A stretch of DNA of 39,386 nt from Asticcacaulis benevestitus DSM 16100 = ATCC BAA-896 (GCF_000376105.1 NZ_AQWM01000014.1:71361-110746); one strand, 5' to 3'; counted from the stretch's first letter, positions 9,461 to 17,982 are shown. The notes: generated by a model not told the origin, from the letters alone. Translations and numbers: made by a program.

Positions 9461-9560
9461 AATATGTCTCATCATCTGCGGCGTGCCGCTGTTGAGTGTG
9501 AAGACATGAAGCGCTTAAAATTTAAGGAAATATAGGGTTCTTGCAGCCAAAATGGCGTCA

Positions 9561-9593
9561 TTTGGAAAATTGTGACATTGTAAGGTTTGTAAA
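9561..9593. promoter_or_regulatory. Two TTTGNAAA boxes, candidate ScfR/RamB sites
   Basis: TTTGGAAA (9561-9568) and TTTGTAAA (9586-9593) lie 25 bp apart in the aceA/regulator divergent gap. They resemble the TTTGCAAA-type half-sites bound by RamB, a relative of the adjacent regulator that controls aceA in Corynebacterium. Inferred: autoregulation and control of aceA. Confidence 0.4.
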
Positions 9594-9624
9594 TTCATGA
9601 CAATACTTGCATCTGGAGGGCGTC

Positions 9625-11031
9625 ATGGCTGAACTCGATCGCAAACTCTTCCTTGGCGGACGTCTCAAGCGGCTGCGCCATGATCTCAGCCTGACCCAGA
9701 CGCAGATGGCGACCGATCTCGGCGTTTCGGCCTCCTATCTCAATCATCTTGAGCGCAACCAGCGCCCGGTGACGGCGCAGGTGCTTCTCAAGCTGGCGGC
9801 CACCTATGATCTCGATCTGCGCACCTTTACGGATGATTCAGAGCCGGCGGGTGAGGCCGATCTGGTCGAAATCTTCGCCGATCCGCTTTTCAAGGATCTG
9901 CACCTGCCGCGCCGTGAAATCTCCGAACTCGTGGCCTCTTCCCCGATGGCCGCTGAAGCGGTGACGCGGCTCTATCGTGCCTATACCGAACGCCGGAAAC
10001 GCGACGCGCTGGTGGCAACTCCGGAAGAGGCCGAACAATCGCCGACCGACTGGGTGCGTGACCAGATTCAAAGCCATCACAACTTCTTCCCCGAACTCGA
10101 CGAACTGGGCGAGCAGCTTTTCGCCACCCTCGGCGGCGATCCGCATACGCTGGAAGAGGCGGCGCAAAGGCGGCTCAAGGACCAGTATGGCATTGATATC
10201 CGCTTCATGCCGGCGCAGGTGATGATGATGTACCAGCGCCGTTACGATCCGCACCGTCGCCGGCTCATGATCTCGGAAACGTTGGGCCCATCGTCGCGGC
10301 GTTTCGCGCTGCTCTATCAACTGGCGCTCAGCGAATACGCCTCTGACATCAATGCCATGACAGACAAGGCAAAAGCCCCCGATCTTGCCACATCGCGGCT
10401 CTACAAGATTGCCCTGCTGAACTACCTGGCCGCGGCCGCCCTGATGCCCTACGGCCGCTTTCTGCATGAGGCGGAAAGCAATGCCTATGATATCGAGTTG
10501 TTGCGCGCACCCTATCAGGTGTCCTACGAGCAGGCGGCCCAGCGCCTGACCACCTTGTCACGGCCCGGCAGTCGCGGCGTGCCCTTCTTCCTGATGCGGA
10601 TCGATTCCGCCGGCAATGTGTCCAAGCGCTTCGCCGCCGGACACTTCCCATTCTCCAGATATGGCGGCGCCTGTCCGCGTTGGAACATCCATCAGGCCTT
10701 CCAGACGCCCGGGCGCATCATCACCCAGGTCATTGAAACACCCGACAAGCTGCGTTATTTTACCCTGGCGCGCACGCTGGATCGCAATTTGAGCGCCTAT
10801 GCCGACGGCGCCTATTCGCAACAGGCGATCGGTTTGGGCTGCGAGTTGAAATATGCCGAGAAGCTGATCTATGCGCGCGGTCTGAACCTGGCTCAACCCA
10901 ATGCGGTCGAGACCGGCCCGATGTGCCGCCTGTGCGAACGGCCCAATTGCCGCGAACGCGCCGCGCCCCCGGCGGTCAAGGCACTACAGATCGATGAATG
11001 GATCAAGGGCGTGACGGCTTTTCCGTTTTAA
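9625..11031 (+). CDS. ScfR/RamB-type transcriptional regulator (XRE HTH, short-chain acyl sensing)
   Basis: A 468-residue cytosolic transcription factor. The N-terminal XRE helix-turn-helix (about residues 10-65) reads GGRLKRLRHDLSLTQTQMAT then LGVSASYLNHLERNQRPVTA. The middle resembles the IrrE/ImmA-like peptidase fold seen in this family (RFALLYQLALSEYA), without an intact HExxH. The C-terminus carries the Cys-rich segment GPMCRLCERPNCRERA typical of ScfR/RamB regulators of propionate and glyoxylate metabolism. I chose ATG 9625 because GGAGG lies 5 bases upstream; a TTG 18 bases earlier is less likely. Its divergence from aceA strongly suggests it controls that operon, perhaps in response to acyl-CoA. 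Confidence 0.9.
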   Translation: MAELDRKLFLGGRLKRLRHDLSLTQTQMATDLGVSASYLNHLERNQRPVTAQVLLKLAATYDLDLRTFTDDSEPAGEADLVEIFADPLFKDLHLPRREISELVASSPMAAEAVTRLYRAYTERRKRDALVATPEEAEQSPTDWVRDQIQSHHNFFPELDELGEQLFATLGGDPHTLEEAAQRRLKDQYGIDIRFMPAQVMMMYQRRYDPHRRRLMISETLGPSSRRFALLYQLALSEYASDINAMTDKAKAPDLATSRLYKIALLNYLAAAALMPYGRFLHEAESNAYDIELLRAPYQVSYEQAAQRLTTLSRPGSRGVPFFLMRIDSAGNVSKRFAAGHFPFSRYGGACPRWNIHQAFQTPGRIITQVIETPDKLRYFTLARTLDRNLSAYADGAYSQQAIGLGCELKYAEKLIYARGLNLAQPNAVETGPMCRLCERPNCRERAAPPAVKALQIDEWIKGVTAFPF

Positions 11032-11110
11032 CATTTTACAGCTCAGGCGCCGCCAAATTCTTTCGAAGGGCTGGGCTTCCTCGTATATGCTCGGGCGGCC
11101 TTTGGCCTTG

Positions 11111-11133
11111 CCAGGTTTCATACTGAAACCTGG
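11111..11133. promoter_or_regulatory. Perfect 10-bp inverted repeat upstream of the lacI-type gene
   Basis: CCAGGTTTCA and TGAAACCTGG surround a 3-base centre, 59-81 bases upstream of the LacI-family start. The lack of a T-run argues against an intrinsic terminator for the upstream regulator gene. The symmetry and position fit an operator, possibly for autoregulation by the LacI protein. Confidence 0.45.
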
Positions 11134-11191
11134 AGAGTAACTTTACACTTCGTCTTCAACGCCCTACACCTGATTCAACAAAGGAGAGCAT

Positions 11192-12184
11192 ATGGCAGGG
11201 GCCACTCTTAAAGATGTTGCGCGTGAAGCCAATGTGTCGATCGCCTCGGCGTCGCGCGCCATCAATGGCCTCGATAATGTCGCCGAGGCGGTGAAAGTGC
11301 GCGTGCTCGAAGCCGCCGCCCGCCTTCGCTATGTGCCGCATGGCGGCGCCCGGTCTCTGGTCACCTCGCGCACCAATACGATCGGCGTGTTGCTCCCCGA
11401 TATCTATGGCGAGTTCTTTGCCGAAATCATTCGCGGCGTTGATGTGGCGGCGCGGGCGCGCGGCCTGCACCTGCTGGTCTCCGGATCGCACGGTAACCCC
11501 GATGAGGCCGTGCGGGCGATGCGCGCCATGGGGGGGCGTGTCGATGGCCTGCTGGTCATGTCGCCCTTCGTGGAATCGCATGATCTGGCGGCTATCTTGC
11601 CGCTCAGCCTGCCGGTGGTGACCATCGCCAGCCGCATCGGCAGCGGGCAGGGCTCGATCAGCGTCGATAATTTCGGCGGCGGCGTCACGGCGGTCAAGCA
11701 CCTGCTGGAGCAGGGCTGCAAGCGCCTGGCGCATATCTCCGGTCCGTCGCACAATTTCGAGGCCGAGGAGCGCAAGCGCGGCTTTTTGTCGGCGGTTCGC
11801 CAGCCCTCACCGGTAGTGTTCGAGGGGGATTTCACCGAAGAGTCCGGCTATCGCGGCGCCAAGGCCTTCCTGGCATCGGGGCCATTGCCCGACGGTATCT
11901 TCGTGGCGAACGACATGATGGCGGTTGGCTGCCTGCTGGCTCTCAGCGAAGCCGGGGTGAAGGTGCCGCAGGACGTGGCGCTGGTTGGTTTTGATGATAT
12001 CCCGATCGCGCGTTTCACTTCGCCCCCTCTGACCACGCTGCGGGTGGGCATCTTTGATCTCGGTCGGCGCGGACTGGAACTGCTGGTTGCCGCGCTCGAT
12101 GAAGGCGGTATGCAGGAGCACGAAGGTCTGGTCGTCACGCCGGAACTTGTGCTGCGCGACAGTTCGCGGCACAAAACAGGATAA
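11192..12184 (+). CDS. LacI-family transcriptional regulator
   Basis: A 330-residue repressor-type regulator. The N-terminal LacI helix-turn-helix (ATLKDVAREANVSIASASRA) and hinge helix (VRVLEAAARLRYVPHGGARS) occupy residues 3-60. A periplasmic-binding-protein-like sugar-sensing core follows (NTIGVLLPDIYGEFFAEIIRG ... GIFVANDMMAVGCLLALSEAG ... PQDVALVGFDDIPIARFTSPPL). The ATG is preceded by AAAGGAG. Neighbours are an ScfR regulator and a tRNA gene, so there is no adjacent catabolic operon to name its effector. A palindrome just upstream may be its own operator. Confidence 0.94.
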   Translation: MAGATLKDVAREANVSIASASRAINGLDNVAEAVKVRVLEAAARLRYVPHGGARSLVTSRTNTIGVLLPDIYGEFFAEIIRGVDVAARARGLHLLVSGSHGNPDEAVRAMRAMGGRVDGLLVMSPFVESHDLAAILPLSLPVVTIASRIGSGQGSISVDNFGGGVTAVKHLLEQGCKRLAHISGPSHNFEAEERKRGFLSAVRQPSPVVFEGDFTEESGYRGAKAFLASGPLPDGIFVANDMMAVGCLLALSEAGVKVPQDVALVGFDDIPIARFTSPPLTTLRVGIFDLGRRGLELLVAALDEGGMQEHEGLVVTPELVLRDSSRHKTG

Positions 12185-12244
12185 GGCGATTTTTGCGGTT
12201 GAGTGTGGCTGCGCTTTAGCTTAGGTAGCTTGATCTGGCCACAG

Positions 12245-12321
12245 GCACCCATAGCTCAGCTGGATAGAGCGCTGCCCTCCGAAGGCAGAGGTCAGAGGTT
12301 CGAATCCTCTTGGGTGCGCCA
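12245..12321 (+). tRNA. tRNA-Arg (anticodon CCG)
   Basis: A 77-base tRNA including an encoded CCA end. The acceptor stem pairs GCACCCA with TGGGTGC. The anticodon arm is CTGCC/GGCAG with the loop CTCCGAA, giving anticodon CCG (reads CGG, Arg). The T arm contains GGTTCGAAT. A hairpin with a T-run follows as terminator. Confidence 0.96.
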
Positions 12322-12327
12322 GGGCCA

Positions 12328-12363
12328 CAAGCCTTGGACCCTTTACTTATTGGCTTGTTTTTT
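12328..12363 (+). terminator. tRNA-Arg terminator
   Basis: CAAGCC (12328-12333) pairs with GGCTTG (12352-12357) and is followed by six T. It lies directly downstream of the tRNA. The AT-rich stretch to 12430 shows no further feature apart from a 14-bp palindrome at 12430-12443 at the end of the Dabb ORF. Confidence 0.6.
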
Positions 12364-12441
12364 ATCAAATAATTTCAATTGTAGTGATTAGATCATACGT
12401 TAGATCAAATCTATTTCCATGAAATCAACGACTTCCGGAAG

Positions 12442-12681
12442 TCAGCGGGTCTGGACGAAATCCACATGCGCCGGGTGGATATTATAGGCGTCATAAGCGG
12501 CCCGATCGGCGAAGGCCATGGAGACGCAGAAGGTAAAGGCGTTCTTCGGGCTGACCTGACGCGATAGCTCAAAGGCCTGCACGCCCGGAATATCGGCCAG
12601 CTTGCGATTAGCGCTCAGAAAGTCGGCCTCTTCGGCAGAGTTGGGTGCGTGTTGGAGGCGGAACGGTACGACATGGCGAAT
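12442..12681 (-). CDS. Dabb-family (stress-responsive A/B barrel) protein with non-canonical start
   Basis: The minus strand encodes a Dabb ferredoxin-like barrel: IRHVVPFRLQHAPNSAEEAD, then FLSANRKLADIPGVQAFELS, then AFTFCVSMAFADRAAYDAYN and the typical ending IHPAHVDFVQTR. Family members usually begin with M-I-R-H-V-V, but here the expected ATG position is ACG ATT CGC. No ATG, GTG or TTG occurs in frame between the upstream TAA stop and the conserved core. ATT at 12681 has GGAG 9 bases upstream and is used as the provisional start. The gene may use a rare ATT start, or may have lost its start codon. Function of the family is varied; no partner is evident. Confidence 0.62.
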   Translation of the reverse strand: MRHVVPFRLQHAPNSAEEADFLSANRKLADIPGVQAFELSRQVSPKNAFTFCVSMAFADRAAYDAYNIHPAHVDFVQTR

Positions 12682-12879
12682 CGTGGCGTGCTCCGTGAGT
12701 GGCTTGATGCCATCATTCCAGTTTAAAAGAGGCAGAAGCGTTGCATCTTTGCGTCGTTTTTACCGCCCCCTTATAAAATGGAGCTCAGAAGAGTCGCAAA
12801 CTTCATTTTTTGGCCTCAACGATTGCATATTGCGGTGCAACAAATTATGGCTTTAACACTTGGATAAGGATGAATCGTC

Positions 12880-13029
12880 GTGGCGAAACGCAATTCAATT
12901 GTAAAAATTCTGCTGTTCCCCATCGCGGCCACAATGTGGGCTGTACTTGACGCGGCGGCCTGGGCTCTGCAACTGCCACGCCCGAGCACGCGCCATGCGC
13001 GCCGCCGTCGTTCGATTTATCGCAGCTAA
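12880..13029 (+). CDS. Small basic membrane protein (49 aa)
   Basis: An ORF with a GTG start at 12880 preceded by AAGGA about 8 bases away, ending at TAA 13027-13029. The protein has a hydrophobic N-terminal half (VKILLFPIAATMWAVLDAAA) that could span the membrane, and a highly basic tail (RPSTRHARRRRSIYRS). That is a common layout for small inner-membrane proteins. It is convergent with the efflux operon, from which a terminator separates it. I recognise no family. Confidence 0.5.
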   Translation: MAKRNSIVKILLFPIAATMWAVLDAAAWALQLPRPSTRHARRRRSIYRS

Positions 13030-13043
13030 CCTCTCCCAAGCAT

Positions 13044-13079
13044 AAAAACAGGCGCGCCACACTTTGGATGACGCGCCTG
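13044..13079 (-). terminator. Intrinsic terminator of the RND efflux operon
   Basis: On the minus strand, CAGGCGCG and CGCGCCTG form an 8-bp GC-rich stem with a 15-base loop, followed by five T. It is 25 bases beyond the stop of the outer-membrane channel gene. Confidence 0.8.
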
Positions 13080-13103
13080 CGAAGAACCAGCCTGTCCGCC
13101 AGG

Positions 13104-14507
13104 TCAGGTGGTCCAACCTCCGCCGAGCGCCCGGATCAGACCGACCGTCGACTGATACTGTGAAGCCCGCACGCGCAGGGCCTGCCGGCGGATCGCCAGC
13201 AATTGCCGCTGGGCATCCAGAACCTCAAGCTGAGACGATGAGCCGTTGGTGTAGCGTGATTGCGACATGGCCATGGCCCGGGTGGCGGCCGCAACTGCCT
13301 GATCCTGCGCCGTCTGCTGCTGTCTCAGATAGCTGATATCCGATAACTGATCCTCGACATCGGCAAAGGCCGCCAGCACCGATTGCTGATAGCCGGCGAA
13401 GGCGATATCAAGTCCTGCCTTGCTGTAATCGATATTGGCGTTGCGACGGCCGCCATCGAAGATGGCTTGTGACAGGATACCGGCCAGCGACCAGTTCTTA
13501 GCCACGTCTTCAAACAGATTGCCGGCGTCACCGGCGGCATAGCCGCCATTGGTGGTCAGGCTAAGGGTGGGGAACCACGCCGCCTTGGCGATGCCGACCC
13601 GGCGCTGTGCCGCATAGAGCGAAGCTTCCGCCGCGATGATGTCCGGGCGGTCTTCGATCAGCCTGGCGGGCAGGCCGGCCGGGATGACCGGCACAGAACC
13701 GGCCCAGGGCTGCGATGCCCAGGAAGCCGTGGTCACGTCGAAGGTGCTGGCGGGTTCGCCGAGCAGCACAGCCAGCGCATGGGCCAGTTGGGCGCGTTGC
13801 TGGTCGAGCGCAGCGCCCGCGGCCTCGGTAGAGGCCACCTCGGTTTCCAGGCGGGCGACGTCGAGTTCGGCAACATCGCCTTCCTCGAAGCGCCGCGTGG
13901 TCACCGACAGGCTGCCGCGATAGGCCTCCAGCGTGTCGCGCACAATGGCGCGGTCTTCATCGAGTGCGCGCAGGGCGAAATAGCTCTGGGCGACGCGCGA
14001 CTGGATCAGCAATTGTGTATCGAGTAGCAGGGCCTGGCTCGACTTGGCGTCGAAATCGGCGGCCCTGGCGGCGTTGCGGATGCGCCCGAACAGATCGACC
14101 TCATACGACAAGGTGGCGCCGATGGCGTGACCGGTGGCCGGCTTTTGTGTGCCGGCGCCGATCGTGGTGGTGTTGGCGCCGTGGATGACCTGATAACCGG
14201 CGCCGAGTTGCGGCCACAGATCGGCTTTCGAAGCGCCGAGCAGGGCTTGTGCCTGATCAAGACGGCCATAGGCGACCTTGATGTCGTTGTTCTTCTCCAT
14301 GGCGCGCGACATCAGAGTGTTGAGCACGTCGTCGTTGAAGACCAGCCACCAGGTTTGCGCCGTTTGCGAAGCCGCTGGGGCAGCGCTGGTGGGGGTTGCG
14401 CCCTTGAAAGCCGCGGGCGTCTCGAAGGAAGCCTGTTGTAGCGGGGCGGTGGCGCAGCCGCTCAAAAGAGCGGCTGCGAAGGTGAGGGGGATAAAGAAGC
14501 GGCTCAT
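13104..14507 (-). CDS. Outer-membrane efflux lipoprotein (NodT/OprM family)
   Basis: The trimeric outer-membrane exit channel of the tripartite pump encoded here. The 467-residue protein has a lipoprotein signal peptide with lipobox LLSGC (Cys18), then the duplicated OEP repeats. These are visible as NDVLNTLMSRAMEKNNDIKV / DQAQALLGASKADLWPQLGA and again as EASLYAAQRRVGIAKAAWFP / TLSLTTNGGYAAG. The ATG shares one base with the TAA of the pump gene (TAATG), implying coupled translation. It is last in the operon and is followed by a strong terminator. Confidence 0.95.
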   Translation of the reverse strand: MSRFFIPLTFAAALLSGCATAPLQQASFETPAAFKGATPTSAAPAASQTAQTWWLVFNDDVLNTLMSRAMEKNNDIKVAYGRLDQAQALLGASKADLWPQLGAGYQVIHGANTTTIGAGTQKPATGHAIGATLSYEVDLFGRIRNAARAADFDAKSSQALLLDTQLLIQSRVAQSYFALRALDEDRAIVRDTLEAYRGSLSVTTRRFEEGDVAELDVARLETEVASTEAAGAALDQQRAQLAHALAVLLGEPASTFDVTTASWASQPWAGSVPVIPAGLPARLIEDRPDIIAAEASLYAAQRRVGIAKAAWFPTLSLTTNGGYAAGDAGNLFEDVAKNWSLAGILSQAIFDGGRRNANIDYSKAGLDIAFAGYQQSVLAAFADVEDQLSDISYLRQQQTAQDQAVAAATRAMAMSQSRYTNGSSSQLEVLDAQRQLLAIRRQALRVRASQYQSTVGLIRALGGGWTT

Positions 14508-17500
14508 TAGAAAGCCTCCGGTTTAAGCTTGGCGGGAGCGGGCTGAACGGGTGGCGGCAGGTCGTCGTGGTCGTCTTCACCGGCCAAGGTGGAGGTGTGT
14601 GACTTCAGAGGACGGTTGCCGGACAGGGCGCGCAGCAGCACGTAGAAGAAGGGGGTCATGAAGAGGCCGATAATCGTGGCCCCGATCATGCCGGAGAAGA
14701 CGGCGATCCCCATGGCGTGACGCATTTCCGAACCGGCGCCGTGGCTGAGCACCAGGGGCAGCACGCCCATAATGAAGGCGATCGAGGTCATCAGGATCGG
14801 GCGCAGACGCAGGCGGCTGGCACGGATGGCGGCCTCCAGCGGATTGAGCCCCGTCAATTCGAGTTCGCGGGCGAATTCGACGATCAGGATGGCGTTTTTC
14901 GCTGACAGCCCCACCAGAACGAACAGACCGATCTGGGTGAAGATGTTGTTGTCGCCATGGGACATCCACACACCGACCATGGCGGAGAGCAGGCCCATCG
15001 GCACGATCATGATGATCGAGATCGGCAGGACGACGCTTTCATACTGGGCGGCGAGCACGAGGAAGACGAGCAGGATAACCAGCGGGAAGACGAGCGACGA
15101 CGAGTCGCCGGCCAGGATCTGCTGATAGGTCAGTTCGGTCCATTCATATTCGATGCCGGCGGGCAGGGTTTCGGCGGCGATGCGCTTGACGGCGTCCTGG
15201 GCCTGTCCGGACGAGAAGCCGGGCGCCGGTCCGCCGGAGATGTCGGCGGACAGATAGCCGTTGTAGCGGCTGGCGGTGACCGGGCCGGAGGTCGGGTCGA
15301 CCTTCAGCACGGCGGCCAGCGGCACCATTTCGCCGGTGTTCGAGCGGACCTTCAGCTTGCCGATATCCTCGGACTGGGCGCGGTAGGGTGCGTCAGCCTG
15401 GACACGGACGCTGTAGGTGCGACCGAAGCGGTTGAAGTCGTTGACATATTGCGAACCGAGATAGATCTGCATGGTCGAGAAGATATCGCTGACCGAGACG
15501 CCCAACTGGCGGGCGCGGGTGCGGTCGATATCGGCGTAAAGCTGCGGCGTGTTGACGTTATAGCCCGAGAAGACGCCAGCCAGTTCCTTGGTTTGCGCCG
15601 CCTTGGCGACGAAGGCCTTGGTGGCTTCGTCAAGCTTCTGGTAGCCGAGGCCAGCGCGGTCTTCGAGCTGGAGCTTGAAGCCGCCGGTGGTGCCGAGGCC
15701 AAGCAGTGGCGGTGGCGGGAACATGACCGAATAGCCTTCCTGAATGCCGCCGAGTTTGGCGTTCAGTGAACCGGCGATGGCGCCGGCGCTGAGCGCTGCC
15801 CCTTTGCGTTCAGCGAAGGGTTTCAGCGGCATGAAGACGACCGCTTCGTTGGAGGCGATGGTGAAGCCATTGATCGACATGCCGGGGAAGGCGAGGGCAT
15901 GGGCGACGCCCGGTTCCTTGCCGGCGATTTCCGAGACCTTGCGGGCCACGGCTTCGGTGCGGTCAAGCGTGGCACCATCGGGCAGCTTGACCATACCGAC
16001 GAGGTAGGCCTTGTCCTGCTGCGGGATAAAGCCGCCGGGAACGACCTGGAACATCAGGAAGGCCAGGCCGGCGAGACCGGCATAGAGGCCGAGCATGAGG
16101 CCCTTGCGGCTGGCGATCTTGCCGACGCTTTTGCCGTAGGATTCCGACGACTTTTTGAAGGTGCGGTTGAAGGCGCCAAAGAAGCCGCCCAGCCACTTGT
16201 CCATAAAGCGGGTCAGGCCATCCTTGGGGGCGTCGTGGCCCTTGAGGAGCAGGGCTGCCAGAGCCGGAGAAAGCGTGAGGGAGTTGACGGCCGAGATGAC
16301 GGTCGAGATGGCGATGGTCAGCGAGAACTGGCGATAGAACTGGCCGGAAAGGCCGGTGATGAAGGCCAGCGGCACGAAAACCGCGACGAGGACAAGCGCG
16401 ATGGCGATGATCGGGCCGGAGACTTCGCGCATGGCCTGATAGGTGGCTTGGCGTGGGCTCTTGCCGGCTTCGATATTGCGCTCGACGTTTTCGACGACGA
16501 CGATGGCGTCATCGACCACGATCCCGATGGCCAGAACGAGACCGAACAGGGTGAGAGCGTTGATGGTGAAGCCGAAGAGGTGCATCACTGCGAAGGTGCC
16601 GATGACCGAGACGGGCACGGCGAGCAGCGGAATGATCGAGGCGCGCCAGGTCTGCAGGAACAGGATGACCACGATCACGACGAGGATGATGGCTTCCAGC
16701 AGGGTGTGGATGACCGAGTCGATCGATTCGTGAACGTATTCAGAGGTGTCGTAGGCGATGGTGTAGCTGACGCCTTCGGGCATGGCCTTCTTCAGCGTCT
16801 CCATGGTCTCGTGAACCTCCTTGGAGAGCTGGAGCGAGTTGGCGCCGGCGGTCTCGAAGATGGGGATGCCGACGGCGTTCTGGTTATCGAGCAGCGAACG
16901 CAGGGCGTAATCCGAAGCGCCCATTTCGACGCGGGCGATATCACCCAAACGGGTCACCGCGCCGTCAGCGCCGGTCTTGACGATGATGTTGCGGAAGTCT
17001 TCCTCGGAGGACAGGCGGCCTTGCGCATTGACCGAGAGGGTCAGGGCGACGCCGGGCAGTCCGGGCGAACCACCGATGGTGCCGGCGGCGGCCTGGACGT
17101 TTTCTGAACGGATGGCGTCGGCGACATCGGAAGGGGACATGCCGCGCTCGGCAACTTTTTGCGGATCGAGCCAGACACGCATGGCGTAATCGCCGCCACC
17201 GAACATCTGGATCGGGCCCACGCCCTTGATGGCTTGGAGGCGGTCCTTGATGTGCAGCAGGGCATAGTTGCGCAGGTAGGTGACGTCATAGCGGCCGTTG
17301 GGCGAGGTGATGTGGACGACCAGCGGCAGCGACGATTGCGATTTCTGCGTGGTGATGCCGAGCGCGCGGACGTCGGCCGGCAGGCGGGCCTCGGCCTGCG
17401 ATACGCGGTTCTGCACCATCTGTTGCGCCAGGTCGGCATTGGTGCCGAGCTTGAAGGTGACGGTGAGGGTCATCTGGCCGTCGGCTGTCGCCTGAGACGA

Positions 17501-17740
17501 CATGTAGAGCATGTTTTCGACGCCGTTGACCGCTTCTTCGATAGGGGCGGCGACGGTTTCGGCGATGACGGCGGGTGAGGCGCCGGGATAGGCGGCGTGG
17601 ACCACGACCTGCGGCGGCACGACTTCCGGATATTCCGAAACGGGCAGAACGCGCAAGCTAAGCAGGCCTGCCACGAGGATCAGCAGGGACAGGACGCCGG
17701 CGAAGATCGGCCTGTCGATAAAGAATTTGGAGAGGTTCAT
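14507..17740 (-). CDS. RND multidrug efflux permease (AcrB/MexB type, HAE1)
   Basis: A 1077-residue proton-driven inner-membrane pump. Start ATG 17740 gives the standard N-terminus MNLSKFFIDRPIFAGVLSLL; the frame stays open 39 codons further upstream but that part overlaps a repeat element and is not conserved. The Asp pair needed for proton relay is present in IGIVVDDAIVVVENVERN. Two porter repeats and twelve membrane helices are evident (for example LLEAIILVVIVVILFLQTWR and the C-terminal half LVILLVFLVLAAQYESVVLP). AAGGGG lies 10 bases upstream of the ATG. It is the middle gene of an adaptor-pump-channel operon. Substrates cannot be told from sequence alone. Confidence 0.96.
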   Translation of the reverse strand: MNLSKFFIDRPIFAGVLSLLILVAGLLSLRVLPVSEYPEVVPPQVVVHAAYPGASPAVIAETVAAPIEEAVNGVENMLYMSSQATADGQMTLTVTFKLGTNADLAQQMVQNRVSQAEARLPADVRALGITTQKSQSSLPLVVHITSPNGRYDVTYLRNYALLHIKDRLQAIKGVGPIQMFGGGDYAMRVWLDPQKVAERGMSPSDVADAIRSENVQAAAGTIGGSPGLPGVALTLSVNAQGRLSSEEDFRNIIVKTGADGAVTRLGDIARVEMGASDYALRSLLDNQNAVGIPIFETAGANSLQLSKEVHETMETLKKAMPEGVSYTIAYDTSEYVHESIDSVIHTLLEAIILVVIVVILFLQTWRASIIPLLAVPVSVIGTFAVMHLFGFTINALTLFGLVLAIGIVVDDAIVVVENVERNIEAGKSPRQATYQAMREVSGPIIAIALVLVAVFVPLAFITGLSGQFYRQFSLTIAISTVISAVNSLTLSPALAALLLKGHDAPKDGLTRFMDKWLGGFFGAFNRTFKKSSESYGKSVGKIASRKGLMLGLYAGLAGLAFLMFQVVPGGFIPQQDKAYLVGMVKLPDGATLDRTEAVARKVSEIAGKEPGVAHALAFPGMSINGFTIASNEAVVFMPLKPFAERKGAALSAGAIAGSLNAKLGGIQEGYSVMFPPPPLLGLGTTGGFKLQLEDRAGLGYQKLDEATKAFVAKAAQTKELAGVFSGYNVNTPQLYADIDRTRARQLGVSVSDIFSTMQIYLGSQYVNDFNRFGRTYSVRVQADAPYRAQSEDIGKLKVRSNTGEMVPLAAVLKVDPTSGPVTASRYNGYLSADISGGPAPGFSSGQAQDAVKRIAAETLPAGIEYEWTELTYQQILAGDSSSLVFPLVILLVFLVLAAQYESVVLPISIIMIVPMGLLSAMVGVWMSHGDNNIFTQIGLFVLVGLSAKNAILIVEFARELELTGLNPLEAAIRASRLRLRPILMTSIAFIMGVLPLVLSHGAGSEMRHAMGIAVFSGMIGATIIGLFMTPFFYVLLRALSGNRPLKSHTSTLAGEDDHDDLPPPVQPAPAKLKPEAF

Positions 17741-17814
17741 TTGGGTGGCCCCTTTGTGCGGGCGAAAATGGAACTGGCGGATTGGGAGGAATTGGGGGAA
17801 TTTGAAGCAAGAAA

Positions 17815-17962
17815 CCCCACCACCCCGCGAGCAAGCTCGCGCGGTCCCCCTCCCCAAATTTCTGCGAAATTCAGGGAGGTATTAGGAGGGGCAGGGAGTT
17901 CATACCTCCCTGAAACCTCTTGGTTTTGGGGAGGGGGACCGCGCCCAAAGGGCGTGGTGGGG
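17815..17962. repeat. Intergenic palindromic element inside the efflux operon
   Basis: A nested set of inverted repeats fills the gap between adaptor and pump genes. The outer arms (17815-17858 and 17925-17962) both carry CCCCACCAC...CGGTCCCCCTCCCCAAA-type sequence in opposite orientation. Each arm has its own small hairpin (CGCGAGCAAGCTCGCG on the left, CGCCCTTTGGGCG on the right, minus strand). The inner arms TTCAGGGAGGTAT (17870-17882) and ATACCTCCCTGAA (17902-17914) are perfect over 13 bp. The layout fits a REP/MITE-like repeat; C/G-rich sequences of this style are common between genes in Caulobacteraceae. It could form a long RNA hairpin that adjusts expression of pump versus adaptor. 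Confidence 0.75.
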
Positions 17963-17982
17963 GGTATCTTACTTAAGCAGGT

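Noticed and set aside
12245..12450. tRNA-Arg as an attachment site of an integrated element
   Set aside because: No repeat of the tRNA 3' end and no integrase gene were seen nearby.
15899..17107. 402-codon open frame on the plus strand inside the RND pump gene
   Set aside because: Antisense shadow of a high-GC gene; the product is Gly/Asp/His-rich low-complexity sequence with no family, while the minus strand encodes a complete RND permease.
17741..17857. 39-codon N-terminal extension of the RND pump
   Set aside because: It translates intergenic repeat sequence and would mask the standard MNLSKFFIDRP start.
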